A stretch of 64,000 bases of DNA from Pseudoalteromonas luteoviolacea NCIMB 1942 (GTDB taxonomy: Bacteria > Pseudomonadota > Gammaproteobacteria > Enterobacterales > Alteromonadaceae), in NCBI RefSeq assembly GCF_001625595.1, contig NZ_AUXT01000201.1:1-64000 (forward strand), read 5' to 3'. Positions 8,732 through 18,109 of this stretch are shown piece after piece. Every line of letters begins with the position of its first letter. The first letter of the stretch is position 1. The notes beneath the pieces are model-generated. The model did not search any database. It was not told the origin of the DNA and worked only from the letters and a program-made list of their open reading frames with translations. The position numbers were made by a program, and so were the translations under genes.

Positions 8732-9469
8732 ATGCGTCACATACTTAGCTTAATAGTGATTTTATGTGTTTTTTGCGCACGAGCTGAAACGTATACTGTA
8801 TTGGTGTATCACGGTGCAAATCCACCTTATAATTTTATTGCCAATAATGAGCAAAGTGGGATCTTCAAAGATTTATTTCAACGTCTGGGTGAGTTAACCG
8901 GACATACCTTCGAGCTTGTACCTTGGTCTGTCGCCAAAGGTCAAAAGCTATTCGACGAAGGTAAAATTGATATTGAGCCGGGTGTACATCCTAGCTGGCG
9001 ATCACAAAGAGGTGTGCCTGGTATATATACGAATACTTACGCCAGTTCAACAGAGGTGGTATTGGGGCGACAAAGTGATGTGGTAGTCACAAACCCTACC
9101 CAGCTATACGGAAAAGTGATTGGTCGCGTACGTGGCTATCGTTACGGTGACTTTGAACAGCACTTTGGACGAGATAAAATCCTAATATACGATAATATTT
9201 CAGAAAAAGAGCTGTTGTCACAGCTACTCTATGAACGATTAGACTATGTAATGCTGGGCGACACCACCGCAGACTACTACAAGCGTACCGTAAATGCCTA
9301 TAAAACCTTCAAAGAAGTCTATGAGATAAGTACATTACCCGTATACATCAGATTGCAACCAAACCTAACCTTACTCCAAATACAGCTCAATAAGGCGTTA
9401 GCAAAGATGCGGGAGCATAATGAAATTGCGGCAATTTATGCTCGCTACGGTACGACGCTGAAACGCTAA
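8732..9469 (+). CDS. Periplasmic solute-binding protein, family 3 type
   Basis: A 245-residue protein with a signal peptide (about 1-18, ending CARA). The fold is that of family 3 (amino-acid type) binding proteins: PPYNFIANNEQSGIFKDLFQRLGELTGHTFELVPW, a KIDIEPGVHPS ligand-lobe segment and a final FKEVYEISTLPVYIRL lobe. No permease or ATPase gene is nearby. Alteromonadales carry many such solo proteins of unknown ligand, so a role as a sensor or scavenging protein is open. It converges on the LysR gene with 5 bases between the stops. Confidence 0.8.
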   Translation: MRHILSLIVILCVFCARAETYTVLVYHGANPPYNFIANNEQSGIFKDLFQRLGELTGHTFELVPWSVAKGQKLFDEGKIDIEPGVHPSWRSQRGVPGIYTNTYASSTEVVLGRQSDVVVTNPTQLYGKVIGRVRGYRYGDFEQHFGRDKILIYDNISEKELLSQLLYERLDYVMLGDTTADYYKRTVNAYKTFKEVYEISTLPVYIRLQPNLTLLQIQLNKALAKMREHNEIAAIYARYGTTLKR

Positions 9470-9474
9470 AGTTG

Positions 9475-10371
9475 TTATTGTTCTAAGTGTTCACTGAGCA
9501 TGTCGATAAAGTACCGCACTTTAGGAGAAAGATGCCTTCGGCTAGGGTACACCACGTAGACGTAAACCGATTTTTGTAAATACTCCTCAAATAAGATCTC
9601 TAATTCCCCGCTATTTAATGCATCGCAGAGATAAAACTCGGGAAGCCGAGTGATACCTAACCCATCAATGGCCATTGCGGCTTGCATCCGACCATTATTG
9701 CAATTTATACGCTTGCGCACATCGACAGTAAATGATTTGCCTAACGGATCTGAAAACTCCCATCGTTCAGGGTTTTTTAAGTTGCTGTAGCAGACACAGT
9801 GATGCTTGGCGAGCTCTCTTGGGTGGTAGGGTCTACCGTATTGCTCAATATACTGCGGACTTGCAACGACCAGTGTGCGGCATTGATATATACGCTTACA
9901 GATTAAACTCGACTCTTCTAGTTGGGCGGTTGCTCGAATTGCCAAATCGTAGCCATCCCCTACAACATCGACTGAACGGTCACTGATGTCCCACTCAATT
10001 GTGACGTTAGGGTATTTACGGAGATATTGCGCAACTGCTGGACGTAAGTAGTCAAGGCTAAATGCGACGGGGCAACTTATTTTAAGTACACCTTTGGGTT
10101 TATCATCTTTATGGGTCAGCAATTGAAGGGTTTGCTGAGCATCGTTGATCAATTGCTGACAGTGTTGGAAATAAACCTCGCCATCTGGCGTCAAAGCTAA
10201 GGTGCGCGTTGTTCTATTGAGTAATCTCAAGCCCAATCGAGCTTCCAAACGATTGATCACTTTGCTGACATGAGACGGAGAGTGACCAAGTTGCTCAGCG
10301 GCTAACGCGAAGTTATTACATTGCACGACCTTAACGAAGACCTGTATGCCTTCGAATAGATTATAACTCAT
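9475..10371 (-). CDS. LysR-family transcriptional regulator
   Basis: A 298-residue LysR regulator. The N-terminal helix-turn-helix is at about 6-63 (FVKVVQCNNFALAAEQLGHSPSHVSKVINRLEARLGLRLLNRTTR, in pieces). The effector domain is at about 90-295 (GVLKISCPVAFSLDYLRPAV; MAIDGLGITRLPEF). The sequence fits the AaeR/CrgA-like group (inference). It is divergent from the FMN reductase gene, with a 119-base gap; such LysR genes commonly regulate the divergent neighbour. No T-N11-A operator was confirmed by eye. Confidence 0.88.
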   Translation of the reverse strand: MSYNLFEGIQVFVKVVQCNNFALAAEQLGHSPSHVSKVINRLEARLGLRLLNRTTRTLALTPDGEVYFQHCQQLINDAQQTLQLLTHKDDKPKGVLKISCPVAFSLDYLRPAVAQYLRKYPNVTIEWDISDRSVDVVGDGYDLAIRATAQLEESSLICKRIYQCRTLVVASPQYIEQYGRPYHPRELAKHHCVCYSNLKNPERWEFSDPLGKSFTVDVRKRINCNNGRMQAAMAIDGLGITRLPEFYLCDALNSGELEILFEEYLQKSVYVYVVYPSRRHLSPKVRYFIDMLSEHLEQ

Positions 10372-10490
10372 ATGGAAATAGTTACTTTATAATTGCCGTA
10401 TTAATGTTTATTAAAACTTAATATACACTGTTTGTCATCAAGTCGAGAGACATTAAATAGACTTAATTACCCGAACATTTGGAGAACATC

Positions 10491-11018
10491 ATGAAAGTAC
10501 TAGCATTTGCAGCGAGCAACAGCCGTCAATCAATAAACCAGCAGTTGGTAAAATATGCTGCATCAAAAATAGAAAACGCTGAGGTAGAAATTCTAGATTT
10601 AAACGACTTGGAAATGCCTATTTACAGCTCTGATCGTGAAAGTGAAAGTGGTATTCCAGATCAAGCGCAGAGATTTTACGACAAAATAGGGGCTGCTGAT
10701 GTCATCCTAGTTTCGTTTGCTGAGCATAACGGTTCCTATACCGCGGCGTATAAAAATATTTTTGACTGGACTTCTCGTATTAATATGAAAGTTTATCAAG
10801 ACACGCCAATGCTATTGATGGCGACTTCTCCAGGCCCAGGTGGCGCACAAAGTGTACTGGGCGCTGCGGTAAATTCGGCACCATACTTTGCAGCTGATGT
10901 AAAAGCTAGCCTATCAGTTCCTAGCTTCTTTGATAATTTTGATGTTGAAGCTGGAAAGTTAACCAATGATGAGATTGAAGCTTCTTTAGAGAGTGCTTTG
11001 AAGCAACTGGCTAACTAA
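10491..11018 (+). CDS. NADPH-dependent FMN reductase family protein
   Basis: A 175-residue cytoplasmic flavoprotein of the NADPH-dependent FMN/azoreductase family. The N-terminal phosphate-binding loop is AASNSRQSINQQL (residues 7-19). The isoalloxazine-binding segment is FAEHNGSYTAAYKNIFDWTSR. A glycine-rich SPGPGGAQSVLG segment follows. Length is normal. GGAG six bases before ATG 10491 fixes the start. Divergent LysR regulation is likely. The substrate could be a quinone, nitro compound, azo compound or metal ion; the sequence does not tell. Confidence 0.85.
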   Translation: MKVLAFAASNSRQSINQQLVKYAASKIENAEVEILDLNDLEMPIYSSDRESESGIPDQAQRFYDKIGAADVILVSFAEHNGSYTAAYKNIFDWTSRINMKVYQDTPMLLMATSPGPGGAQSVLGAAVNSAPYFAADVKASLSVPSFFDNFDVEAGKLTNDEIEASLESALKQLAN

Positions 11019-11154
11019 GTTGATGGGCTATTCCCCAAAAGTAACAGGTGTGTAGCGATGGGGCAACGCTGAAAAGCTACCCTGTGATTTGATGAGAATG
11101 CTCGCTACCACTTGTTTTAAAAATCAGCAAAAACGACTTTACAAATCTAAAAGG

Positions 11155-11160
11155 TATAAT
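11155..11160 (+). promoter_or_regulatory. -10 element of the tRNA-Ala promoter
   Basis: A perfect TATAAT lies 18 bases upstream of the tRNA. The -35 region is not convincing. Confidence 0.5.
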
Positions 11161-11178
11161 AAAATCAATATGTTTTTT

Positions 11179-11254
<76 letters not shown>

Positions 11255-11327
11255 AACTTTTCAATACACATTCCTACAGACTCGATACACGATGAGTGAC
11301 CGATAATTGCTGCACATGAGGCTTTTA

Positions 11328-11654
11328 ATGGATCTAGATAAACACAACCTATTTCAAGCAATTCCAGCCAACTTAAATGACGAGTTTTTTGAGGTTATCG
11401 CAGGAAATGGTGACGTTAAGATTGAGCGAATTGTTTCAAAGGGCCACATCTCACCAGATGAAGGGTGGTATGATCAAGAGCAACATGAGTGGGTTATGGT
11501 GCTTAAAGGGGCGGGGGAGCTCACTTTTGAAAATGGCCAAGTCGTGAGATTACTTCCAGGAGAACATATTAATATTCCAGCTCACTGTAAGCACAAAGTC
11601 AGTTGGACGCAGCCAGATGAAGAAACTGTTTGGTTAGCTGTCTTTTACTCGTAA
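11328..11654 (+). CDS. Small cupin-domain protein
   Basis: A 108-residue single-domain cupin. Cupin motif 1 is around EQHEWVMVLKGAGELTFENG (about 52-70). Motif 2 is around LLPGEHINIPAHCKHKVSW (about 75-93), with likely metal ligands H54, E58, H82 and H86/H88. GAGG lies seven bases before ATG 11328. Related proteins are small cytoplasmic cupins of unclear function. The last 21 bases overlap the end of the convergent hybrid kinase gene. Confidence 0.8.
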   Translation: MDLDKHNLFQAIPANLNDEFFEVIAGNGDVKIERIVSKGHISPDEGWYDQEQHEWVMVLKGAGELTFENGQVVRLLPGEHINIPAHCKHKVSWTQPDEETVWLAVFYS

Positions 11655-14024
11655 CCACTTGCTCAGTACCGACTCTAATTTTGTTAATTCAACGGGCTTA
11701 CCAATAAAATCGTCCATACCTGAACTATAGTAAGTTGCGATATCTTCTAAAAAGACATTCGCTGTTATCGCAATGATGATCAGTTTGTAATGCTCAGGCT
11801 GTAGCCTCAGCCTTTTGGTAGCCTGTATGCCATCCATGTTGGGCATATGAATATCCATTAAAATTAAGTCAAAATTCGACTGTGCGACTTTTTCCAAAAC
11901 CTGCCTTCCATCGGTAGCAAGTTCGACACTTAACCCCAGTTTTTCAAGCATTGTGCAAATCACAACTTGGTTAATGGCATTGTCTTCGGCTAACAGAATA
12001 TGTCCTGCTAGTTGCGTACAATTTGGCTTGTCATTTGATTGTTTGAGAAGGCTGCATGGCGCAAATGGCCAACTAAAGTAAAATGTAGCGCCTTTGCCGT
12101 GAATAGATTCACACGTTATTGAGCCGCCGGCGAGTGATACCAATTGTTTGCAGATACTTAACCCCAGCCCAGTGCCGCCAAAACGCTTTGTGGTGCTGTC
12201 ATCCTCTTGACAAAATGGGTCAAAAATCTTTGTCTGCTTATCTTGAGAAATCCCAACCCCGGTATCACTGACAGCAAGTTGTAGAAAGTGCGGGTTAGCT
12301 TTGTGCACGCGTATGTGCAACGTGATCTTACCTTCAGCCGTAAACTTATAGGCATTATTGAGTAAATTTAGTAGCACTTGCTGCAGGCGATGTTTGTCAC
12401 TGACTAACTCGGTGGGAACGTCGGTGTCAATGTAGTAACTCATTGTAATGGGTTTACAATCTACTTTAGACTGTGTCAATTGCATGAGATGGTCAACAGC
12501 TATCTGTAAATTGAATGGTTCTTCATATAATCTAATTTGCCCTTGTTCTAATTTCGATATATCAAGGATGTCATTTATGAGTGTAAGTAGGTTACTCCCA
12601 GAAATGCTTGCTAGTTTAAGTAAGTGTTTTTGCTCTTTGCTAAAGTTTTGTTCTTGTTCAAGCAATTGAATGGTCCCTAAAATTCCGTTCATAGGTGTGC
12701 GGATCTCATGACTCATATTTGCTAGAAAACGACTTTTGGCCGATGCAGCCAACTCAGCTAGGTGCTTAGCTTTGGCCAGCGCTTGAGTTCGTTTCTCGAC
12801 GCGACACTCTAAATCACTTTCACGTTTGGAGATCATATCGCGCATCGATTCGAACGTGCGACTTAATTCTGCAATTTCGTCGTTCCCTTTAGGTTTGAGG
12901 TGAATGTCATAATGGCCTTGAGCGAGAGATTGTGCGGCGTAAGTTAGTTTAGATATAGGGTAATAAAGACGGTAGGCAATCCACCAAGCAACTCCCATCG
13001 TTATGAAGGTTGCGACAACCAATATCCAAAGTAACTTGCCTTGTAAGGCATAAACTGAAGAAAAAACGACTTGTTCGGGAAGCACGACAGCAAGGCTATA
13101 ATTCGCAGACTTGATAGGCGCATAAAATGTAAACGCCGTGGATTTATCGTCAAGGTAAAATCGGCCATAACCTTCAAAGCCAGCAATCATTTTAACACCA
13201 ATGTCTCTGAGTTTTGGATCTCGCTCTCTGGTGATTTGATATATTGTACTCGCCTTTTCTCCTATTTCATTGAGTACGTGGCGGCCATCTACATGTTTAT
13301 ATTGAATGTTCTTTGCTTCTGTCCAGTGATACATATAAGTGCCCACACTGGAAACCATCATGAATTTAGCTTGCTCACCAAATTGTTGCAGGACATGTGC
13401 TTTGGCACGAGTCACGAGGCGCTCCACTTCTGTCCAAGGAATACTGCCACCAAGTAACCCTACGACTTGGTTATCAGAATCAATAACAGAAGCTGCGACA
13501 ACAACTTGGGTTACGCCCGTTGTATAGGAGATCATTGGTTCAGATACGTATACTCTTGCGGCTTGCTCTATGTTGTTACTTATGGTGTATTGCCAATAAT
13601 CTCTTTTGGCAATCGTTTTTAACTTTGCACTTGGGTTTTTATCATCAAATGTCCTGAGCATGTTTTGATGAGGGTTACCGCCCTCAGTGTTGTGAAAACT
13701 ACCGTCTGTTCTGCCTAAAATAAACTTCTCGTAGGTGCCTTGATGGGCGAGTTTTTCGCTTAATAAAATGGGTTTAATATCCGCAAACTGCATCGAGCGG
13801 AGTGTTGTGTGACGAGCTAGCATCGCAACTTCTGATTTTCGAAGAGAAAAGTAGTTATCAAAAATTGCAGCGGCATTGAGTACTTCTGATTGTGCAGCAC
13901 GTATACTCATTTCCTCAGCCTGTTTGGCACTATGTAGCATGGCGATGAAAAAAATCACTAGCATAGGCAGGAGTGCTGCAATTGCCAGCACAAGAGGTAG
14001 TCGAGTTTTGAGTTGCATAGGCAA
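11634..14024 (-). CDS. Cache-domain hybrid histidine kinase/response regulator
   Basis: A 796-residue membrane sensor. TM1 is about 10-30, a periplasmic double-Cache domain about 35-320, TM2 about 329-352 and HAMP about 353-402. HisKA has phospho-acceptor H439 (ANMSHEIRTPMNG). HATPase_c carries an N-box near 556, D587 (SDTGVG) and GGTGLGLS near 616. A C-terminal receiver has D724 (LILMDIHMPNMDG). Small-molecule sensing through the Cache domain is typical (family knowledge). No cognate DNA-binding regulator is adjacent, so the output is unknown; many such hybrids act through a separate Hpt protein. The gene overlaps the cupin gene tail to tail by 21 bases. Confidence 0.9.
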   Translation of the reverse strand: MPMQLKTRLPLVLAIAALLPMLVIFFIAMLHSAKQAEEMSIRAAQSEVLNAAAIFDNYFSLRKSEVAMLARHTTLRSMQFADIKPILLSEKLAHQGTYEKFILGRTDGSFHNTEGGNPHQNMLRTFDDKNPSAKLKTIAKRDYWQYTISNNIEQAARVYVSEPMISYTTGVTQVVVAASVIDSDNQVVGLLGGSIPWTEVERLVTRAKAHVLQQFGEQAKFMMVSSVGTYMYHWTEAKNIQYKHVDGRHVLNEIGEKASTIYQITRERDPKLRDIGVKMIAGFEGYGRFYLDDKSTAFTFYAPIKSANYSLAVVLPEQVVFSSVYALQGKLLWILVVATFITMGVAWWIAYRLYYPISKLTYAAQSLAQGHYDIHLKPKGNDEIAELSRTFESMRDMISKRESDLECRVEKRTQALAKAKHLAELAASAKSRFLANMSHEIRTPMNGILGTIQLLEQEQNFSKEQKHLLKLASISGSNLLTLINDILDISKLEQGQIRLYEEPFNLQIAVDHLMQLTQSKVDCKPITMSYYIDTDVPTELVSDKHRLQQVLLNLLNNAYKFTAEGKITLHIRVHKANPHFLQLAVSDTGVGISQDKQTKIFDPFCQEDDSTTKRFGGTGLGLSICKQLVSLAGGSITCESIHGKGATFYFSWPFAPCSLLKQSNDKPNCTQLAGHILLAEDNAINQVVICTMLEKLGLSVELATDGRQVLEKVAQSNFDLILMDIHMPNMDGIQATKRLRLQPEHYKLIIIAITANVFLEDIATYYSSGMDDFIGKPVELTKLESVLSKWLRVKDS

Positions 14025-14359
14025 GAATGGCCGTCTATTTACACCTAAGTTTAGTCAATAATTTGTGTATTAGGCTGCATAAGCCGCTTTTGAACACAGG
14101 CCAGTCGAGAGAGTGGTCACGCGGAGTGCGGCTGGGCAATACATCAATACTAATTTCACTTTAACTAAAGGTTTGTCATTTTATTATTCTGAATCAAAAC
14201 TCTCATATTTTAAGAGTGATAATTTGACCATGTGGCCATGGTTAGTCGATAAGAATAGCAATACAAAACAAAAGCTAGCAATGGGCATCAATCTGCGATA
14301 CATGTGTGTTCTTGTCAGTCGCAATAAGTGAGCGACGTTGCACTGACATGACTCTTAGT
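14025..14359. other. Intergenic region with an inverted repeat
   Basis: Contains the upstream region of the hybrid kinase and a 3' inverted repeat GTCAGT...ACTGAC at 14314-14347, which could terminate the broken minus-strand gene. A 72-codon plus-strand frame (14113-14331) has no ribosome site and no protein-like pattern and was not called. Confidence 0.35.
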
Positions 14360-14954
14360 CTATTTTGCTAAGCGTACCGCAGTTGCTGGTTTTGGGGAGG
14401 TAAAAACACGCTCATGACATAAAGGGGCGAATGTATAATAGGGTTCGTAGATTGTGATGTGGCTTTGATGTTTCCTACAAGGTTTAAGGGCAAATTGCGG
14501 CATTACTTCGGGGTAAAGTCGGACGACATAATCGTGATAGAAAGTGCGCATTTAATTGGCAGTATTGTTCTAATTGAGTGCTGTTATATAAAGTGATCTG
14601 ACCTTGCTTTACATAGTAAAAAGCGTTTTGGCGGCACCTTAGTGCTATCTTTTGGGCCTTGGCTAAAGAGGTATCAATCGAGAAACTCAGTTCTCTATAG
14701 GACATGTCTGCATTGCCACCATATAAGTATTTTATTGATTTATTTTGTCGAGAAATTAATGAAATATGCTTCTTCGCTAAAAAGTTATTTTGCCGCATAT
14801 TCATGGGCGTTCCATTCGGATTCCACAGGCTGATGATTGCGCCATTTAGATAATGGTGCGTTGCATTTAAAGGTGAAAAATAAACCTCTTGATATATACC
14901 CCATAGCGGTGAGGGGATTTCAACCATTTTAAAAGTTGAGCCTATGTTTTTCAC
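14360..14954 (-). pseudogene. Frameshifted gene of unknown function
   Basis: Two overlapping minus-strand frames read as one interrupted protein. The 5' frame (14954 to 14484) runs ...TQLEQYCQLNAHF and then into a Ser/Arg/Pro-rich out-of-frame tail. The 3' frame (open from 14551 to 14360) resumes with FYHDYVVRLYPEVMPQFALKPC and ends ...PATAVRLAK. The frames differ by one base, and the switch falls near 14540. The joined product would be about 195 residues, with cysteines and aromatic residues but no signal peptide. The 5' start (GTG 14954 or ATG 14927) lacks a good ribosome site, so the N-terminus may also be lost. No family was recognised. Confidence 0.55.
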
Positions 14955-15207
14955 TGAATAATTGCCATTTTAATTTATTACATTAAATGTAAGATAATAT
15001 TGGGTTAGTAATTAACCAATTACTCATTTGTTTTTTATCTCTTTTGCTCATTCTATTACTAAATTTGCAGTTTACCTAGCTCTCAAATTTCACGCTTTTT
15101 TAGTTGAAAAAATGTAATTTATGCACTGTGTATCATTGCGAGAAACTTCACATCACTTTCACATCTAACTTTGTATCTTTACGGTCCCAACCAAGAAGGA
15201 AGATGTT

Positions 15208-16314
15208 ATGAACAAGCTACTTACCTTAACCTGTGCGGCTTTAGTAAGTACCGCATCAATAGGCAAAGAAGCACCTCAAATTTTGATGGTGTTAAGCAGC
15301 TATGGAAAGCTAGATAACCAACACAAACTCATTCAGCCTGGTTATGAATTTGGCGAGTTGAGCAAAGCATATCATGTGTTCAACCGACACGGCATTGAAG
15401 TGACTTTGGCGTCACCGGCAGGTGGAGAACCTATTGCAGATCAATATGAAAAGGGCGTGCAGTACAACCAAAAATTTCTGCAACACTCGCAGGCGATGAA
15501 AGCGCTTAAAAATACATTTACGCTAGATAGTATTGAAGCAAGTGAATTTGATGGCGTTTTTGTTGTTGGTGGAAAAGGACCTATGTTTGATCTTTACCAA
15601 CATCAACCACTACAGGAAATCATAGCTGAAGTGTATGAAAGTAAAGGAATTGTAGGTGCGGTATGCCATGGTCCAGCTGCATTGGTAGATGTAAAGTTAA
15701 GTGACGGAAGTTATTTAGTCGATGGCAAACGTGTCAATGGTTTTACTAACCAAGAAGAGTCTGCATTTGGTAAAAAATGGCGAGATAAATTTGCGTTTTT
15801 ATTAGAGGATAAGTTGATTGAGCGAGGTGCTCGTTTCGAAAAAGATGGCCTTATGCTAAATCAAGTGACGATAGATGGGAATTTGGTCACTGGTCAAAAT
15901 CCATTTTCGACAGTAGATACAGCCAGAGCCATGGTATCAAAACTAGGTATAGAGACACTGCCGCTAAAAGAGTATCAAGATGATGCCAGTGTAAAACTTT
16001 ATGAATTGTTTTTGCGAAACCCTGAACTTGCTAAGAAGAATTATGAGTCTTCTACTAAGGATTATGATTTAAACATGTTAGCTATGATGAGCGTACTCCA
16101 AATTAGGCATGCTGAAACAGAGTTCCAAGTGGATGCCAGCGCGCGATTTTTATCCTATATTCTTACCAAAACTTCTCATCCAGTGATGGAACTCACGTTA
16201 GCTAAGGCTTACGTGCGTCTAAACCAACGAGATAGAGCGATAAAGGTACTAAATAAAAGTTCCAGATTGTACCCAAAAAACCAACAAATTAAATCTTTCA
16301 TTGCGTCTCTTTAA
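15208..16314 (+). CDS. Secreted DJ-1/PfpI-family protein with helical C-terminal extension
   Basis: A 368-residue protein with a signal peptide (about 1-19). The DJ-1/PfpI domain (about 23-250) carries the nucleophile-elbow motif GAVCHGPAALV, with C153 and H154, and the EFGEL segment near residue 48 that supplies the conserved Glu. Relatives of Hsp31/GlxIII type have glyoxalase or deglycase-like activities in the cytoplasm; here export to the periplasm is predicted. After residue 255 there is about 110 residues of TPR-like helices (MELTLAKAYVRLNQRDRAIKVLNKSSRLYP), not part of the basic family. AAGAAGGAAG precedes the ATG. Enzyme activity is inferred only from the intact Cys-His pair. Confidence 0.85.
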   Translation: MNKLLTLTCAALVSTASIGKEAPQILMVLSSYGKLDNQHKLIQPGYEFGELSKAYHVFNRHGIEVTLASPAGGEPIADQYEKGVQYNQKFLQHSQAMKALKNTFTLDSIEASEFDGVFVVGGKGPMFDLYQHQPLQEIIAEVYESKGIVGAVCHGPAALVDVKLSDGSYLVDGKRVNGFTNQEESAFGKKWRDKFAFLLEDKLIERGARFEKDGLMLNQVTIDGNLVTGQNPFSTVDTARAMVSKLGIETLPLKEYQDDASVKLYELFLRNPELAKKNYESSTKDYDLNMLAMMSVLQIRHAETEFQVDASARFLSYILTKTSHPVMELTLAKAYVRLNQRDRAIKVLNKSSRLYPKNQQIKSFIASL

Positions 16315-16323
16315 AGAAAGGTT

Positions 16324-16342
16324 GGGCCAGTTTTACTGGCTC
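16324..16342 (+). terminator. Short hairpin after the PfpI-family gene
   Basis: GGGCCAG-tttta-CTGGCTC, 10 bases past the stop. There is no T-run, so it is a weak candidate. Confidence 0.35.
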
Positions 16343-16678
16343 ACACCCGCAAAAAAATTAAAAAATTATGACATCATGAAATTTACTAAAGTGTATAAAA
16401 AAGGCCTAAATTAAACACTGTCATGATTACCTAAATAAAGAGTGATCTATTAAAATGAAGCGTAGGTTTTTTATTCGTTTATGTGTATTTTTTGTATAAA
16501 TACTGTTTATTTGTGGTTTACTGTTAAGTTTTTTGTGTCTTTTATGGGCAATTTGGTTATATGTCGCTATTAACAAAAGTCATGTGATTTTACGCTTAAA
16601 TTCGTTCCAAATTGGTTGTATGGACGATAAAATATATCTGCTTTTAAAGTCATATATAAAGGAAGTATATTGTTGATC
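16343..16678. other. AT-rich intergenic region
   Basis: Very AT-rich with many T-runs. No gene or palindromic operator was seen. It presumably holds the promoter of the winged-helix gene. AAAGGAAG at 16658-16665 is its ribosome site. Confidence 0.4.
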
Positions 16679-17095
16679 ATGAGTTTAAGTGATAAAGAAA
16701 ATACTGACTTTACCTTTGCGGTATTTGGTCATTATGCACTGAATAAAAGGAAACGTTCGTTAACATTTTGTGGAGAAAGGGTAAAAGTTGAACCTTTGAT
16801 CTATGACTTGTTAGTTTACTTTATTCAGCACAGAGATCGCGTCATTAGCCGTGATGAATTGTGTCGAGAGATCTGGCAACAAGAGTTTGTTGATAACAAC
16901 GCGATTAATCGCGCTGTATCAGAACTTCGTCGTAGTATTTCAAAACATAAGTTCGAGGGTGAAGTAATCAGAACACATTACAAAAAAGGGTATAGCTTCA
17001 ATTTGGAAGTCCAATTGGACCCAAGGCCTAGCTTGTTTCAATGGCTATCTAAATTTTTCAGCCAAACCGTATTAAATAAAGGAAAGTTAACGTAA
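16679..17095 (+). CDS. Short winged-helix (OmpR/ToxR-type) DNA-binding protein
   Basis: A 138-residue protein. Residues about 10-108 are a complete OmpR/CadC-type winged helix (FGHYALNKRKRSLTF...VEPLIYDLLVYF...ISRDELCREIWQQEFVDNNAINRAVSELRRSIS...IRTHYKKGYSF). Only about 30 residues follow. Unlike the regulator at 1252 it has neither a receiver domain nor a membrane helix, so it looks like a free DNA-binding module or a shortened ToxR-type protein. ATG 16679 is chosen. A TTG at 16673 (7 bases after GGAAG) is an equally good start and would add two residues. Confidence 0.8.
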   Translation: MSLSDKENTDFTFAVFGHYALNKRKRSLTFCGERVKVEPLIYDLLVYFIQHRDRVISRDELCREIWQQEFVDNNAINRAVSELRRSISKHKFEGEVIRTHYKKGYSFNLEVQLDPRPSLFQWLSKFFSQTVLNKGKLT

Positions 17096-17191
17096 AAAAC
17101 CCTAGGTTATGGGGGGGAGGAAAGAGCGAATAAGCTCTAAAAAAATAAGAATAAAAATAAATAAATTCATTAGTCGTGCTTTGCATCGTGG

Positions 17192-17217
17192 GTGAGCAAG
17201 TAAATTGCTCACTCTTT
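17192..17217 (+). terminator. Intrinsic terminator after the winged-helix gene
   Basis: GTGAGCAA-gtaaa-TTGCTCAC, a perfect 8-bp stem followed by TCTTT. It lies about 100 bases past the stop. Confidence 0.6.
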
Positions 17218-17380
17218 AGCTATGTTAGAAGTATCTTCACGTGAGCATAATTTTGTAATAAGCCCTTAAACAGCTTGCAAATGTGTGCTCCTATGTCACT
17301 TAGTTTCTGACCTCATTTCACAATCATTTCACGAATTGCCATGTTAAGCTGTGCCAAAACTCATATTCACGGAGCGCGCA

Positions 17381-18106
17381 GTGTCTCAATCCAAAGCACC
17401 CAATGCTGAAACGGATTTACAGTTTAAAATATTAGTTATTGAGGATAATCAAGAGATCAGCAGTAATATTGCTGAGTATTTTGAGCCGATTGGCATGATC
17501 ATGGACTTTGCTTATGATGGTGAGCAAGGTGTCGATTTGGCGCTGAATCACTACTATGACTGCATTATTCTAGACATTATGCTGCCTAAGATGGATGGGT
17601 TAGCTGTATGTAAGTTGCTCCGAGAGCAGGCAAATCGACATATACCGATTATCATGCTGACAGCTCGAGATGCATTGGATGACAAGTTAGGTGGGTTTTC
17701 CAGTGGTGCGGATGATTACTTGACCAAACCTTTTGCGTTAGAAGAGCTATTAGTGCGGTGCTTAGCACTTGCCAAACGGCATTTGTTACACAGTGAACGG
17801 ACGCTTAAGTTGGGTGAAGACAGTAAGTTGATCAGTCTCAATTTACAGACTCAACAGGTAAGTCGTGCCGGTCAAACTATTGTATTGCAGCCAATTCCTT
17901 TTAAGATTTTACAACTCCTTATGGAGCACCATCCGAGGCCGCTGAGTCGCAGTGAGATCAGTGACAAAATATGGGGTGATGAGCCTACAGACTCAGATGC
18001 ATTGCGCTCTCACGTTTATCAGTTGCGTAAGTCTATTGATAAACCGTTTGATGAGTCGGTAATTAAAACAATCCACAGTGTCGGTCTTGCATTAGATATT
18101 GAGTAG
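17381..18106 (+). CDS. OmpR/PhoB-type response regulator
   Basis: A 241-residue DNA-binding response regulator. The receiver domain (about 16-130) has acidic E21/D22, phospho-acceptor D65 (CIILDIMLPKMDG) and K116 (DDYLTKPF). A C-terminal winged helix (about 145-240) ends IKTIHSVGLALDIE. The GTG at 17381 was chosen because GGAG lies 6 bases upstream; the GTG at 17351 has no ribosome site. The kinase gene begins 4 bases after the stop, so the two form an operon and a cognate pair. The signal is unknown. Confidence 0.88.
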   Translation: MSQSKAPNAETDLQFKILVIEDNQEISSNIAEYFEPIGMIMDFAYDGEQGVDLALNHYYDCIILDIMLPKMDGLAVCKLLREQANRHIPIIMLTARDALDDKLGGFSSGADDYLTKPFALEELLVRCLALAKRHLLHSERTLKLGEDSKLISLNLQTQQVSRAGQTIVLQPIPFKILQLLMEHHPRPLSRSEISDKIWGDEPTDSDALRSHVYQLRKSIDKPFDESVIKTIHSVGLALDIE

Positions 18107-18109
18107 CAT

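Noticed and set aside
8732..9469. Amino-acid ABC transport operon
   Set aside because: Only a binding protein is present; no permease or ATPase adjoins it.
14113..14331. 72-codon plus-strand frame
   Set aside because: No ribosome site, no recognisable domain and low-quality composition.
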